A program made the position numbers and the translations under genes. DNA of 64,000 nucleotides, taken from the NCBI GenBank assembly GCA_014843695.1, contig CM026401.1:46265477-46329476 (forward strand). Direction: 5' to 3'. Under the pieces are notes generated by a model. It did not search any database, was not told the origin of the DNA, and saw nothing but the letters and a program-made list of their open reading frames with translations. The first letter of the stretch is position 1; each line of letters begins with the position of its first letter. This document shows positions 18,990 through 28,737 of this stretch, piece by piece. The DNA comes from Archivesica marissinica. Its lineage: Eukaryota; Mollusca; Bivalvia; Venerida; Vesicomyidae.

Positions 18990-21186
18990 AATGCAAGCCT
19001 GAGTTCCTGCGACCATGCTTGTCTGAGGGTTAACTCTCTGGCAAGCATGATGTGCTACAGTCGAACTGGTCTGAGGGTTTAACTCTCTGGCAAGCATGAT
19101 GTGCTACAGTCGAACTGGTCTGAGGGTTAACTCTCTGGCAAGCATGATGTGCTACAGTCGAACTGGTCTGAGGGTTAACTCTCTGGCAATCATGATGTGC
19201 TACAGTCGAACTGGTCTGAGGGTTAACTCTCTGGCAAGCATGATGTGCTACAGTCGAACTGGTCTGAGGGTTAACTCTCTGGCAAGCATGATGTGCTACA
19301 GTCGAACTGGTCTGAGGGTTAACTCTCTGGCAAGCATGAGGTGCTACGGTCGGTCTGGTCTGAGGATTTACTCTCTGGCAAGCCTGAGTTCCTACGATAT
19401 GACTGGTCTGAGGTTGTTCTATCTGGCAAGCATGACTTTATTTCTACTGTCGGACTGGTCTGAGGTTGTTCTACCTGGCAAGCACGGGGTGCTACGGTCG
19501 GGCTGGTCTGAGGTTGTTCTATCTGGCAAGGCTGGGGTGCTACTGTCGGGCTGGTCTGAGGTTGTTCTATCTGGCAAGGCTGAGGTGTTACGGTCGGGCT
19601 GGTCTGATGTTGTTCTATCTGGCAAGGCTGAGGTGCTACGGTCGGGCTGGTCTGAGGTTGTTCTCTCTGGCAAGGCTGAGGTGCTACGGTCGGGCTGGTC
19701 TGAGGTTGTTCTATCTGGCAAGCCTGAGATGCTACTGTCGGGCTGGTCTGAGGTTGTTCTATCTGGCAAGCACGGGGTGCTACGGTCGGGCTGGTCTGAG
19801 GTTGTTCTATCTGGCAAGGCTGGGGTGCTACTGTCGGGCTGGTCTGAGGTTGTTCTATCTGGCAAGGCTGAGGTGTTACGGTCGGGCTGGTCTGATGTTG
19901 TTCTATCTGGCAAGGCTGAGGTGCTACGGTCGGGCTGGTCTGAGGTTGTTCTCTCTGGCAAGGCTGAGGTGCTACGGTCGGGCTGGTCTGAGGTTGTTCT
20001 ATCTGGCAAGCCTGAGATGCTACTGTCGGGCTGGTCTGAGGTTGTTCTATCTGGCAAGGCTGAGGTGCTACGGTCGGGCTGGTCTGAGGTTGTTCTATCT
20101 GGCAAGGCTGAGGTGCTACGGTCGGGCTGGTCTGAGGTTGTTCTATCTGGCAAGCCTGGGGTGCTACGGTCGAGCTGGTCTGAGGTTGTTCTATCTGGTA
20201 AGCCTGAGTTCCTACGATATGACTGGTCTGAGGTTGTTCTATCTGGCCAGCCTGGGGTGCTACGGTCGGGCTGGTCTGAGGTTGTTCTATCTGGCAAGCC
20301 TGGGGTGCTACGGTCGAGCTGGTCTGATGTTGTTCTATCTGGCAAGCCTGGGGTGCTACGGTCGGGCTGGTCTGAGGTTGTTCTATCTGGCAAGCCTGGG
20401 GTGCTACGGTCGGGCTGGTCTGAGGTTGTTATATCTGGCAAGGCTGGGGTGTTACGGTCGAACTGGTCTGAGGTTGTTCTATCTGGTAAGTCGGAGGTGC
20501 TACGGTCGGGCTGGTCTGAGGTTGTTCTATCTGGCAAGCCTGAGGTGCTACGGTCGGGCTGGTCTGAGGTTGTTCTATCTGGCAAGCCTGAGGTGCTACG
20601 GTCGGGCTGGTCTGAGGTTGTTCTATCTGGCAAGCCTGAGGTGCTACGGTCGGGCTGGTCTGAGGTTGTTCTATCTGGCAAGCCTGGGGTGCTACGGTCG
20701 GGCTGGTCTGAGGTTGTTCTATCTGGCAAGCCTGGGGTGCTACGGTCGGGCTGGTCTGAGGTTGTTCTATCTGGCAAGGCTGGGGTGTTACGGTCGAACT
20801 GGTCTGAGGTTGTTCTATCTGGTAAGTCTGAGGTGCTACGGTCGGGCTGGTCTGAGGTTGTTCTATCTGGCAAGCATGAGGTGCTACGGTCGGGCTGGTC
20901 TGAGGTTGTTCTATCTGGAAAGCCTGAGGTGCTACGGTCGGGCTGGTCTGAGGTTGTTCTATCTAGTAAGGTTGGGGTACTACGGTCGGACTGGTCTGAG
21001 TATTTACTCTCTGGCAAGCCTGCATTCCTACGGACGGACTGGTCTGAGGTTGTTCTATCTGGCAAGCATGAATTCCTACGATCGGACTGGTCTGAGGTTG
21101 TTCTATCTGGCAAGCCTGAGGTGCTACGGTCGGGCTGGTCTGAGATTGCTCTATCTGGTAAGACTGAGTTCCTAAGGTCGGACTAG
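18990..21186. repeat. 48-bp minisatellite, second array, about 45 copies
   Basis: Same family as 10310-11276. The left end has a class GAGGGTTAACTCTCTGGCAA with CAGTCGAACTGG. The rest is mainly GAGGTTGTTCTATCTGGCAA with CGGTCGGGCTGG. A six-unit block (288 bp) at 19483 recurs exactly at 19771, showing recent unequal exchange. Open frames of 696 and 564 codons on the two strands result from the 48-bp period and are not genes. Confidence 0.97.
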
Positions 21187-21820
21187 TCTGATATATAGTA
21201 TGAACATTTAAATATTTAACATGACATTCCAAGGTATACACACACCTTAAGATAGATCCGCGTTTCAAACAACATATCAGCTTTCAAAAGATACCTGCTA
21301 ATAGTACTTTAAAATCTATTCATTAATATTCAATCGAAGATACGGTTTAATATGTATTTTCTTCACGATTTAATTCCAATAGCGGGTGTACACAATCACA
21401 AAACCAATCTGCTTATAGCCGGATTCCTCTCTTAAGACACTCGTGTAATTGGTGTGCGCGAATGTGGAACGTGGGTTTTGAATAATGAATGAAAACTAGT
21501 GTGTGTTTGTGTGTACACTCATATATTATACCTTACGTCTAAAACGCAAGCATTTCGGCACACGGTTTGTTACACATTGACGATCTGTTTCGCGGTGACC
21601 TAGCTGAAACACGGTTGTGTTGAACTGTTTAATGTTTGGTAGAGCAGGTGTAAAACATGTAGCGAAGCCTCATTAGAAAGGAATTTACATCATTTCAACA
21701 GTTGCAATACACAAAAACAGGATTTTCAGGATTTATTAAAGTGTGACAATATAACTTACAATATATTTAATATACTGTAAGGTATATCATTTACTTGGAG
21801 AACGACGACTATTTATAAAC
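21187..21820. other. 5' flank of the 14-3-3 gene
   Basis: About 630 bases of unique sequence between the array and the start codon, presumably promoter and 5' UTR. No confident core-promoter motif; the TATTTATAAA just before the ATG is too close to be a TATA box for this start. Confidence 0.4.
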
Positions 21821-21920
21821 ATGTCAAGTGCACGCTCGGATCGTAAACTAAAGGCGAAATTGTGCGAGAATGCTGAGAGATATGAAGACATGGTGAAAGA
21901 GATGTTCGAACTAATCAGAG
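21821..21920 (+). CDS. 14-3-3 family protein, exon 1
   Basis: Codes MSSARSDRKLKAKLCENAER then YEDMVKEMFELIR. This is the first helix of a 14-3-3 monomer with the family hallmark AERYEDM, part of the dimer interface. The start ATG follows TATAAAC, with A at -3. The exon ends in phase 1 at donor GAG|GTGGGT. The single leftover G joins AT at 26539 to make Asp34, so exons 1 and 2 give a continuous 251-residue protein, normal for the family. The region between helices 1 and 2 is about four residues longer than in the zeta form. The intron is 4.6 kb and packed with SINEs, a MITE and short arrays. Confidence 0.9.
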
Positions 21921-22020
21921 GTGGGTCATAGCTATAGATGTATGTTGGTGTTTAGAAAATACTGCTACAGGTTACTGTGTATGGTTCTCTTGTAGTTGAT
22001 GTTTCGTTGGTAGGCCTACT

Positions 22021-22310
22021 GTGTATTTAGCGTTTATTTACCGTCGCTACCGGTTGCCCATATGAACGGCGCCTCCTATAGAGATTAATCATTTTAGTTT
22101 TTGGAGGATAGTGCAATGATACAGACAGAGACCCATTCCAGAGTTGCTGGTTATTTTACGTTGCGGTATAAAGCACCGACACGAGACCTCCGGTTTAAGT
22201 CCCTACTAACAGACTGTTAATATTATTAGGGTCAAGCGGGGGGGGGGGGGGTCGAACCTGCGATCATAGGATTCGCAGTCCAACATGTTAACCACTGGAC
22301 TACTGACACG
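22021..22310 (-). mobile_element. SINE family C, minus orientation
   Basis: Slightly diverged copy with a G-run (about 12 G) near the B box and head ending CACTGGACTACTGAC. In the 14-3-3 intron, shortly after exon 1. Confidence 0.88.
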
Positions 22311-22483
22311 TTGATAACGTATGGTAGGTCTGTGTACAATACAACGTAAGGTACTACATCGCAGTCAGATGTCTGGAGATATGTAGAACAGTGCATTGTT
22401 CGTCACTATGGGTCCCTAACCCTTAATTCTACGCAACGTGACATGCTAAATACCCGCTATATGTCTGGAGATATGTATAACTG

Positions 22484-22578
22484 GGGTGGTGTGGTATGGG
22501 GTGTGTGTGTGGTGTGGTGTGGTGTTGGTGTGGTGTGGTGTGGTGGTGTGGTGTGGTGTGGTGGTGTGGTGTGGTGTG
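22484..22578. repeat. GTGGT-type microsatellite
   Basis: Runs of TGGTG/GTGTG, similar to those at 11340 and 22942-22980, ending where a truncated SINE C begins. Confidence 0.93.
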
Positions 22579-22895
22579 TGTCATTGCACTATCCTCCAAA
22601 AATCTAAAATGACTAATCTCACCAGGAGGCGTCGCTCATATGGGCAACCGGTAGCGACGATAAAATAACGTATCACACGCACGCGCGCGCTTTTATCGTC
22701 GCTACCGGTTGCCCATATGAGCGACGCCTCCTGAAGAGATTTTAGATTTTTGGAGGATAGTACAATGATACAGACAGAGACCCATTCCAGAATCACATCT
22801 GGTTCTTATACGTGCACGGTGTACAGCCCCGACACGATACCTCGGTTTAACGTCCCATCTGAAAGACTGTTAATAATTTTGTTAATGTTGGTCAA
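22579..22895. mobile_element. inverted pair of SINE C copies (hairpin)
   Basis: A plus-oriented 3' half (22579-22668) is followed after about 20 bases of CACGCACGCGCGCGC by a minus-oriented copy (22690-22895). About 85 bases of arms around GGCAACCGGTAGCGACGATA are inverted and could fold into a long hairpin in the 14-3-3 pre-mRNA. Confidence 0.88.
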
Positions 22896-23014
22896 ATGAT
22901 CTTGCTATATACCCGCTATATGTCTGGATATATGTAGATCTGGGGTGGTGTGGTGTGGTGTGGTGTGGTGTGGTGTATGTAGATCTGTGTGGTGTTGCGT
23001 TTCCGTGACAAAGT

Positions 23015-23228
23015 GGTTATGTTTGTTGACTTCAAATCACTTGCCACTCACCGCTCTAAGTTCGAATCATCACTTGGAGTGTATAATTCGTTTATGTGAG
23101 GAAATTATCCAGGTTACTTGTGGAAGGTCGGTGGTACCGGTTCTACCTGGGTGTCTGAAATACTGTTCGAAGGACTGCCCTACTATTTGCATACTGTTCC
23201 TGTTACATTATAAATTCACGCACAATTG
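23015..23228 (+). mobile_element. SINE family D, plus orientation, diverged
   Basis: Head remnant GTTGACTTCAAATCACTTGC and CTAAGTTCGAATCAT (B box), body TTATGTGAGGAAATTATCCA and GGTTCTACCTGGGTGTCTGA, as in the copy at 60601. Confidence 0.8.
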
Positions 23229-23296
23229 ATCGTAGTCTAGACACATAGAGAATTAAACTACGATATATGCAGAAGCTAAACTCCATGTTATGTTGG

Positions 23297-23575
23297 TGTG
23301 TGTTTATTTATCGTCGCTACCCGTTGTCCATATGAGCGACGCCTCCTGAAGAGATTAGTCATTTTAGATTGTTGAAGGATAGTGCAATGATACAAACAGA
23401 GACCCATTACAGGGTCTCCTCTGGTTCTTTTACGTACACTGTGTACAGCACCGACACGAGACCTCGGTTTAACGTCCCATCTGAAAGACTGTTAATTTTA
23501 TTAGGGTCAGACGGGGGATCGAACATGCGATCCCTGGATTACCAGTCCAGCGTGTTACCACTGGACTACAGATGC
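23297..23575 (-). mobile_element. SINE family C, minus orientation
   Basis: Close to consensus: body GACACGAGACCTCGGTTTAA, head GGGGATCGAACATGCGATCC and ACCAGTCCAGCGTG. In the 14-3-3 intron. Confidence 0.92.
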
Positions 23576-23784
23576 GCCTGTCATGCTATGTTGGGTTCAC
23601 CTACACGTATATAATACGATCATGTCGATAATACAGTATTATATTTATGCAGACGATTACTTGAATATGTCGCATATAATAGGTATGTACAGGTACAGTG
23701 AACGGTCGCTTGGTCTCACCAGAGCGTAAATAATGCAGTGCAGCGGATAAGTATGGAAGCCGTTGGGGGATATTTAGAATTATT

Positions 23785-24029
23785 TAATCTTCTATTTATT
23801 TTGCAACGATTGCAAAGCAAGTTTTAATAACTTATATTAATCACTCTCGTTGGCGCGGATGAAAGCGTAAATGTGGTCATTCGTGTGGGAGGAAACCGGT
23901 GTACCCGGAGAAAACCCACCTGTCCGACCTGTGGACAACCTTACCATCTCACATACTTCCCGGTCCGATGATCGAACCCGGGTTGCATTAGTGAGAAGCG
24001 AGCGCGCTAACCACTGCGCTAATCGGACA
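23785..24029 (-). mobile_element. SINE family E, minus orientation
   Basis: Left end is the A/T tail and CGATTGCAAAGCAAG; middle CCGGAGAAAACCCACCTGTC; right end the tRNA-like head with CGAACCCGGGTTGCATTAG and CTAACCACTGCGCTAATCGG. Near-matching AATTATTTAAT-type sequence lies on both sides. Confidence 0.9.
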
Positions 24030-24049
24030 GCCTATTAATATTTAATATG

Positions 24050-24650
24050 TAGAGCTTGTATGCACCACTGACACGCCCACCGCACCACTGACACGTCCAC
24101 TGACACGCCCACCGCACCACTGACACGTCCACTGCACCACTGACACGTCCACTGCACCACTGACACGCCCACCGCACCAATAAACCCGTCCACTGCTCCA
24201 CTGGCCCGTCCATTGCACCACTGACACGTCCACTGCACCACTGACCCGTCCACTGCACCACTGGCCCGTCCATCGCACCACTGACCCGTCCACTGCACCA
24301 CTGACACGTCCACTGCACCACTGACACGTCCACCTCACCACTGACACGCCCACTGCACCACTGACCCGTCCACTACACCACTCACACGTCCACTGCACCA
24401 CTGACCCGTCCACTGCACCACTGACACGCCCCACCGCACCACTGACCCGTCCACTGCACCACTGACCCGTCCATCGCACCACTGACACGCCCACTGCACC
24501 ACTGACCCGTCCACTGCACCACTGACCCGTCCATCGCACCACTGACACGCCCACTGCACCACTGACCGTCCACTGCACCACTGACCCATCCACTGCACCA
24601 CTGACCCGTCCACTGCATCACTGACCCGTACACTGTACCACTGACCCGTC
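24050..24650. repeat. 20-bp minisatellite, about 29 copies
   Basis: Unit CACCACTGACACGTCCACTG with alternation of ACACG/ACCCG and GTCCACTG/GCCCACCG. Several frames on the minus strand are open (WCSGRVSGAVD) but are purely repeat-coded. Confidence 0.96.
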
Positions 24651-24847
24651 TGATACTTAGTTATAATTAAAACACTGTCATACCTTTGTCCTTGCAGTAC
24701 ACTATGATTAATATTGGACTGCTATGAAAAGGCCAGAGTATTATATTAGATCCTACGTGTAAATGTACGAAATTAACAATTTTAATTAGTAGGATCTTGT
24801 TTTATAAGTGTGTGTTTTAAGTAAGATATAAGCCTCAAACGGATCCA

Positions 24848-24914
24848 ATATGTAAAATATTGGTACTGTCCACGGCGTTACGCGCCTCACACAGTCCAAT
24901 ATTTTACATATTCG
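24848..24914. repeat. short foldback element
   Basis: CCAATATGTAAAATATTGG and the matching CCAATATTTTACATATT form arms of about 20 bases, extended by ACTGT/ACAGT, around a GC-rich loop of about 20 bases. It looks like a small palindromic MITE. Confidence 0.75.
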
Positions 24915-25050
24915 ATCGTTATATCATATACATATTAAATATTTATTTTTTAAATGTCCCTACATGACTTTCATAGATAATCGCCTTATTCAAGCTTATA
25001 ATGATACACCTAAAGGCAATGTAACTGAACGACCGAATGTTAGAGTTTGT

Positions 25051-25285
25051 CGTGGAAGTCGTGATAGCGCAGTGGATGCACGTTCGCTTCATGTGCGAAA
25101 GGTCCGGAGTTCGAGCCCCGCTGGAGCTGTTACGATTGTGCCCTTAGGCAAGGCATTTAAATTCCACGTTGCCTCTTATCTCTCCCTCGTGGCGATGGAT
25201 TCCATCAGGAATGAGGTCTCGAGATTGATTAATATAAGTTGTAACAACTTGTTTCGCAGTCGAGCTAACATAAATGTGTATAAAT
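25051..25285 (+). mobile_element. SINE family B, plus orientation
   Basis: As at 7353: GATAGCGCAGTGG, the CTTCATGTGCGAAAGG anticodon arm, GAGTTCGAGCCCCGCTGG, and body TAGGCAAGGCATTTAAATTC. Tail TAACATAAATGTGTATAAATG. Confidence 0.92.
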
Positions 25286-25321
25286 GTTTTAAAGTCGCAT
25301 CAACAACCAAGGTCATACGGC

Positions 25322-25500
25322 GACACTACAGCTTTTATTGGTGCAGGGTACCCGGTAGAACCACTGATCTACCGCAAGTCATATGGGTAGCTTCCTCACA
25401 TGAAATCATTCGACATCCCCAGTGATATTCGAACCTACAGTGGTAAGTGATTTGATGGCCACGACCGTAACCACTCTGCCAAAGATACCCGTGCAGGTGT
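25322..25500 (-). mobile_element. SINE family D, minus orientation
   Basis: Reverse complement of the D family: GGTAGAACCACTGATCTACC, TAGCTTCCTCACATGAAATC, ATTCGAACCTACAG (B box) and AAGTGATTTGATGGCC. It follows a SINE B copy closely. Confidence 0.82.
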
Positions 25501-25529
25501 GTTGGATGATGCCTCGGATCCGCCAATAC

Positions 25530-25810
25530 TTATATAACATGGCCGTTGCTTGTAGTTTATGGGTACAAGTACAGTGGACGGTCGTATACACAATAGGACC
25601 AGCCACTATTTATATAACATGACCAACATGGCCGTTGCTTGTAGTTTATGGGTACAAGTACAGTGGACGGTCGTATACATAATAGGACCAGCCACTATTT
25701 ATATAACATGACCAACATGGCCGTCGCTTGTAGTTTATAGGTACAAGTACAGTGGACGGTCGTATACACAATAGGACCAGCCACTATTTATATAACACGA
25801 CCAACATGGC
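25530..25810. repeat. 89-bp tandem repeat, about 3 copies
   Basis: ATGGCCGTTGCTTGTAGTTT, ACAGTGGACGGTCGTATACA and AGGACCAGCCACTATTTATA recur at about 89-base spacing, with very few differences between units. Confidence 0.93.
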
Positions 25811-25993
25811 CGTATTTGTATAGACAAACGCTTGTATACCTTTACTCCCATTCTTAAGCTCAAGCTCTAGTACTTTGATTGGTTGAGTTTTGAGATTTGC
25901 TATCGACTGAACCAATGAGAAAGTTTGAGTCTTCGTTTGAGATAGGAGAACAGTTTTATATCATTCATACCATGTCGCATATAGTTCAAAGGT

Positions 25994-26467
25994 TTAAAGC
26001 GACATTACATCGCAAAAAGCAAATAAAGTGCATTTTTTCACGTATAAATGCATTGTTACTACACATTCTTCTGAATACATTCGAACACTAACATTGAATC
26101 AATAAACAGTGTTTTTGTGGTATACAAACTTTCAAAAGTGAAAGTAGGATTTCATATAACGGTCATCCGCGCTACTGAAATGACGTTTGTGTAAGATTAG
26201 TCTACATGTACAAATAAATATGCATATGCACACATGTGAGATATCACGGTAAATATTTACCATACCTCGTGTTATTTAGGATAAACGCGTTGAATGTCGA
26301 CACGATTTACATTATTTTGTTATGTCAACAAACCGCGTATACGAAGTTTGTTTATTTGTTGAAATACTCTGTTTTTGAGGCAACTATTTGGAGAGAAAAA
26401 TATACCATATAATAGCAAATTACATTATGCAGACATTTGCGTTTTCATTGATGTAGTGTCGCTTTAA
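25994..26467. mobile_element. TTAA-type MITE, copy 3 (474 bp)
   Basis: Same ends (TTTAAAGCGACATTACATC ... GATGTAGTGTCGCTTTAA) and interior as the copy at 17626, with an internal deletion. It ends about 70 bases before exon 2 of the 14-3-3 gene. Confidence 0.88.
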
Positions 26468-26538
26468 GCAGTTGTTGCCCTCAACACTTGCATTCCTCAA
26501 CACTTTTATGACACGATCCTTCTGAATATATTTTACAG

Positions 26539-27194
26539 ATGCAAGCAAAGTGGACGACCCATTGAGTGAAGAAGAGCGCAATCTTCTGTCTGTAGCTTAC
26601 AAGAACGTGGTTGGTTCCCGACGATCATCGTGGAGAATCCTCAGCGTCAAGGTCACCGAAGATATAAAGGAGAGTCAACTCACAATAGCAACTGCCATGA
26701 AAACCCGTGTCGAAGAAGAACTGAATCGTCTTTGTGGTGACGTATTGATGCTACTGAACGACAATCTTATTCCAAATCCAGAAAATGTCCAAGCGAAGAT
26801 ATTCTACCTGAAAATGAAGGGCGATTATCACCGTTATATGGTAGAAATATGTGGAGAAGGTTCTAAGAGGGATGAGCTCTCTAAGAACGCCGAGCAAGCT
26901 TATCAAGATGCTATGACTATAGCAAGGGATAAAGTATCCACTACCAGTCCAATACGACTTGGACTGGCTCTCAATTATTCTGTGTTCTTCTATGAGGTTA
27001 AGAATAGTCCTAGCGAAGCTTGTGAGCTGGCTAAGACTGCGTTTGAAGAGGCAATAGCTGACTTAGATGGATTGCCAGAAGACGTGTATAAAGACAGTAC
27101 TCTTATAATGCAGCTGCTTAGAGACAATCTTACTCTGTGGAAATCTGACCTTGAGGAAGAGGAGGAGGAGGGTGAACAGGTTCAGGACATTTGA
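26539..27194 (+). CDS. 14-3-3 family protein, exon 2 (residues 34-251)
   Basis: Starts after acceptor TATTTTACAG; TGA at 27192-27194. 14-3-3 proteins are dimeric cytosolic adaptors that bind phospho-Ser/Thr motifs in signalling partners. The phosphate-binding triad is present: Lys55 and Arg62 in [14 protein letters not shown], and Arg132-Tyr133 in [12 protein letters not shown] (zeta Lys49, Arg56, Arg127, Tyr128). Asn179 in [12 protein letters not shown] (zeta Asn173) and the groove-lining [18 protein letters not shown] near the C-terminus are also kept. The tail is acidic ([14 protein letters not shown]). Helices 3-5 (about residues 67-118) and 142-170 are clearly more divergent than in the zeta and epsilon forms, so this is a lineage-specific paralogue rather than a canonical isoform. 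Functional binding is likely because all key residues remain. Isoform class is not assigned. Confidence 0.95.
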
Positions 27195-27349
27195 CCTTTG
27201 ACCCTGCAAATTGACCTTTTGTCGAGAAACAGATAGAATAAGATCTATCATAGTACTATATACATGCTTATAGACACAATCAATAACTTAATGCTGTACA
27301 GCATACCTTAGATATTACATACATAAAGATTACATATTTTTCATCTTGG

Positions 27350-28077
27350 ATGTGTTTATTTTTCGTCGCCCTTTGTTAATCGGGGCGACGCCTTCAGAAG
27401 TATATTAGTCATTTTATATTTTGGAGTGTAGTGCAAGATAAGGAAAACGCTACAATTCCAGAAGCAGCCCCGGTTCTTTTACATACTCTAATAATAATAT
27501 AATAATAATAATAAAGACTTTATTTAACGAGAGTACTCATTTAACAAAAGTTAATCTACCATGAGGCCCTCAACATATATACAATCAAATGCAATCAAAA
27601 CATAGCACTATAAGTGAGAACTACACATTGGAATAATATAGTAATGTAAAAGCTGAAAAATAGAGAAACTATATTTAATATGTAATGGAATATGATGATA
27701 TATGGAATTGGCTAGCAGAGTAGAAAATGGGAATGAGACAATTAATGATACTAGATCTATCTAACAATGTGCAGATTTGACTTATAGTGGTATCTTCAAA
27801 ATATGTATGAAATCAACTTAAGGACAGCAATTTTCCGATTCTAATAAATATAGCAATGTCAATACTCGTTTATAATAACAGTAGAAGTACGCGACTAGTT
27901 TGAATTGTTATAGTTCCACCTTAAGTAGAGAATTTTATGTATACCATCCATGCCATGAGATCTCTGTTTCTTGTCCCATATGAAGAACTGTTAATATTAT
28001 TAGTGTCAGACGTGGACTCGTTCCTGCGACCCTGGATTCGCAGTTCAGCAGATTATCCACTGTACTAGTGACCCGTT
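27350..28077 (-). mobile_element. diverged SINE C split by a LINE-like 3' end
   Basis: 27350-27485 matches the tail and body of SINE C (TTTATTTTTCGTCGCC, GGGGCGACGCCTTCAG). 27963-28077 matches its head (AAGAACTGTTAATATTATTA, then GTCAGACGTGG). Between them, 27487-27950 begins (AAT)n then AAAGACTTTATTTAACGAGAG, which reads on the minus strand as a 3' end with a (TTA)-type tail. A LINE-type insertion into the SINE is likely but not proven. Confidence 0.55.
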
Positions 28078-28099
28078 TTAACTCGTTCATCGCCAATGT

Positions 28100-28330
28100 C
28101 GTATATAAGCTCCTTTGCAAAAAGGCGCTTACCCGATGAGACGGAACAGAACGTGCCGTCTGATCAGGCTATATGCTGATTGCTCTTCAGACAGCGGGGC
28201 TGAAGCACCTGTTCGAATAGCAAACAACATAGATCCTGATCAGAGGCTGGCGTTACGCCGCGGCTGATCTGGCTCTATGTTGTTCGCACATTGCTTTGAA
28301 TTCGGCGCTGAGAGGATTAACGACGACATG
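28100..28330. repeat. palindrome-bearing repeat
   Basis: AACAACATAGATCCTGATCAG (28223) pairs with CTGATCTGGCTCTATGTTGTT (28264) around a GC-rich loop. The flanks hold further inverted pieces (GACGGAACAGAACGTGCCGTC). It looks like a small bivalve-type foldback MITE; the comparison is from memory. Confidence 0.6.
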
Positions 28331-28452
28331 CATGAAGCAAAGGTGTAGTGCAGTAGTCTTTGCTGATGCAAACTTGCGAATCATCATCAATATATTATCA
28401 ATATTTAAAAGTTCACAATGATCCGCGTATCACCTAGTTACATAGGCTATGG

Positions 28453-28728
28453 TAGGATGTCCGGTTAGCGCAGTGCGCAGTGGTTAGCACGCTCGCTTTT
28501 CACCAATACAACCCGAGTTCGATCCTCGGACCGGTAAGTACTAGTAGGTGAGATGGTACGGTAGTCGCCAGATCGGACAGGTGGGTTTTTTCAGGGTACT
28601 CAAGTGTCCTCATATACGAATGACATTATGCACGACGCTTTCATCCGAGCCAATGGGAGTGATTAATGCAAGTTGTTAAAAGCTTGTTTCGCAATCGTTA
28701 TATAATAATAAATAAAGTCTATACTTTA
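28453..28728 (+). mobile_element. SINE family E, plus orientation
   Basis: Head GGTTAGCGCAGTG with a short duplication (GCGCAGTGCGCAGTGG), B box GAGTTCGATCCTCGG, body CGCCAGATCGGACAGGTGGG, tail CGTTATATAATAATAAATAA. Confidence 0.9.
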
Positions 28729-28737
28729 TTAGCTACT

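Noticed and set aside
19419..21113. 564-codon minus-strand frame rich in TTSDQPDRST, resembling a disordered low-complexity protein
   Set aside because: It overlaps fully with the plus-strand frame of the same 48-bp array and has no start context or splice sites.
22484..22990. Telomere-like G-rich repeats (TGGTG)
   Set aside because: The motif is not the animal telomere TTAGGG and tracts are short; more likely expansions of SINE tails.
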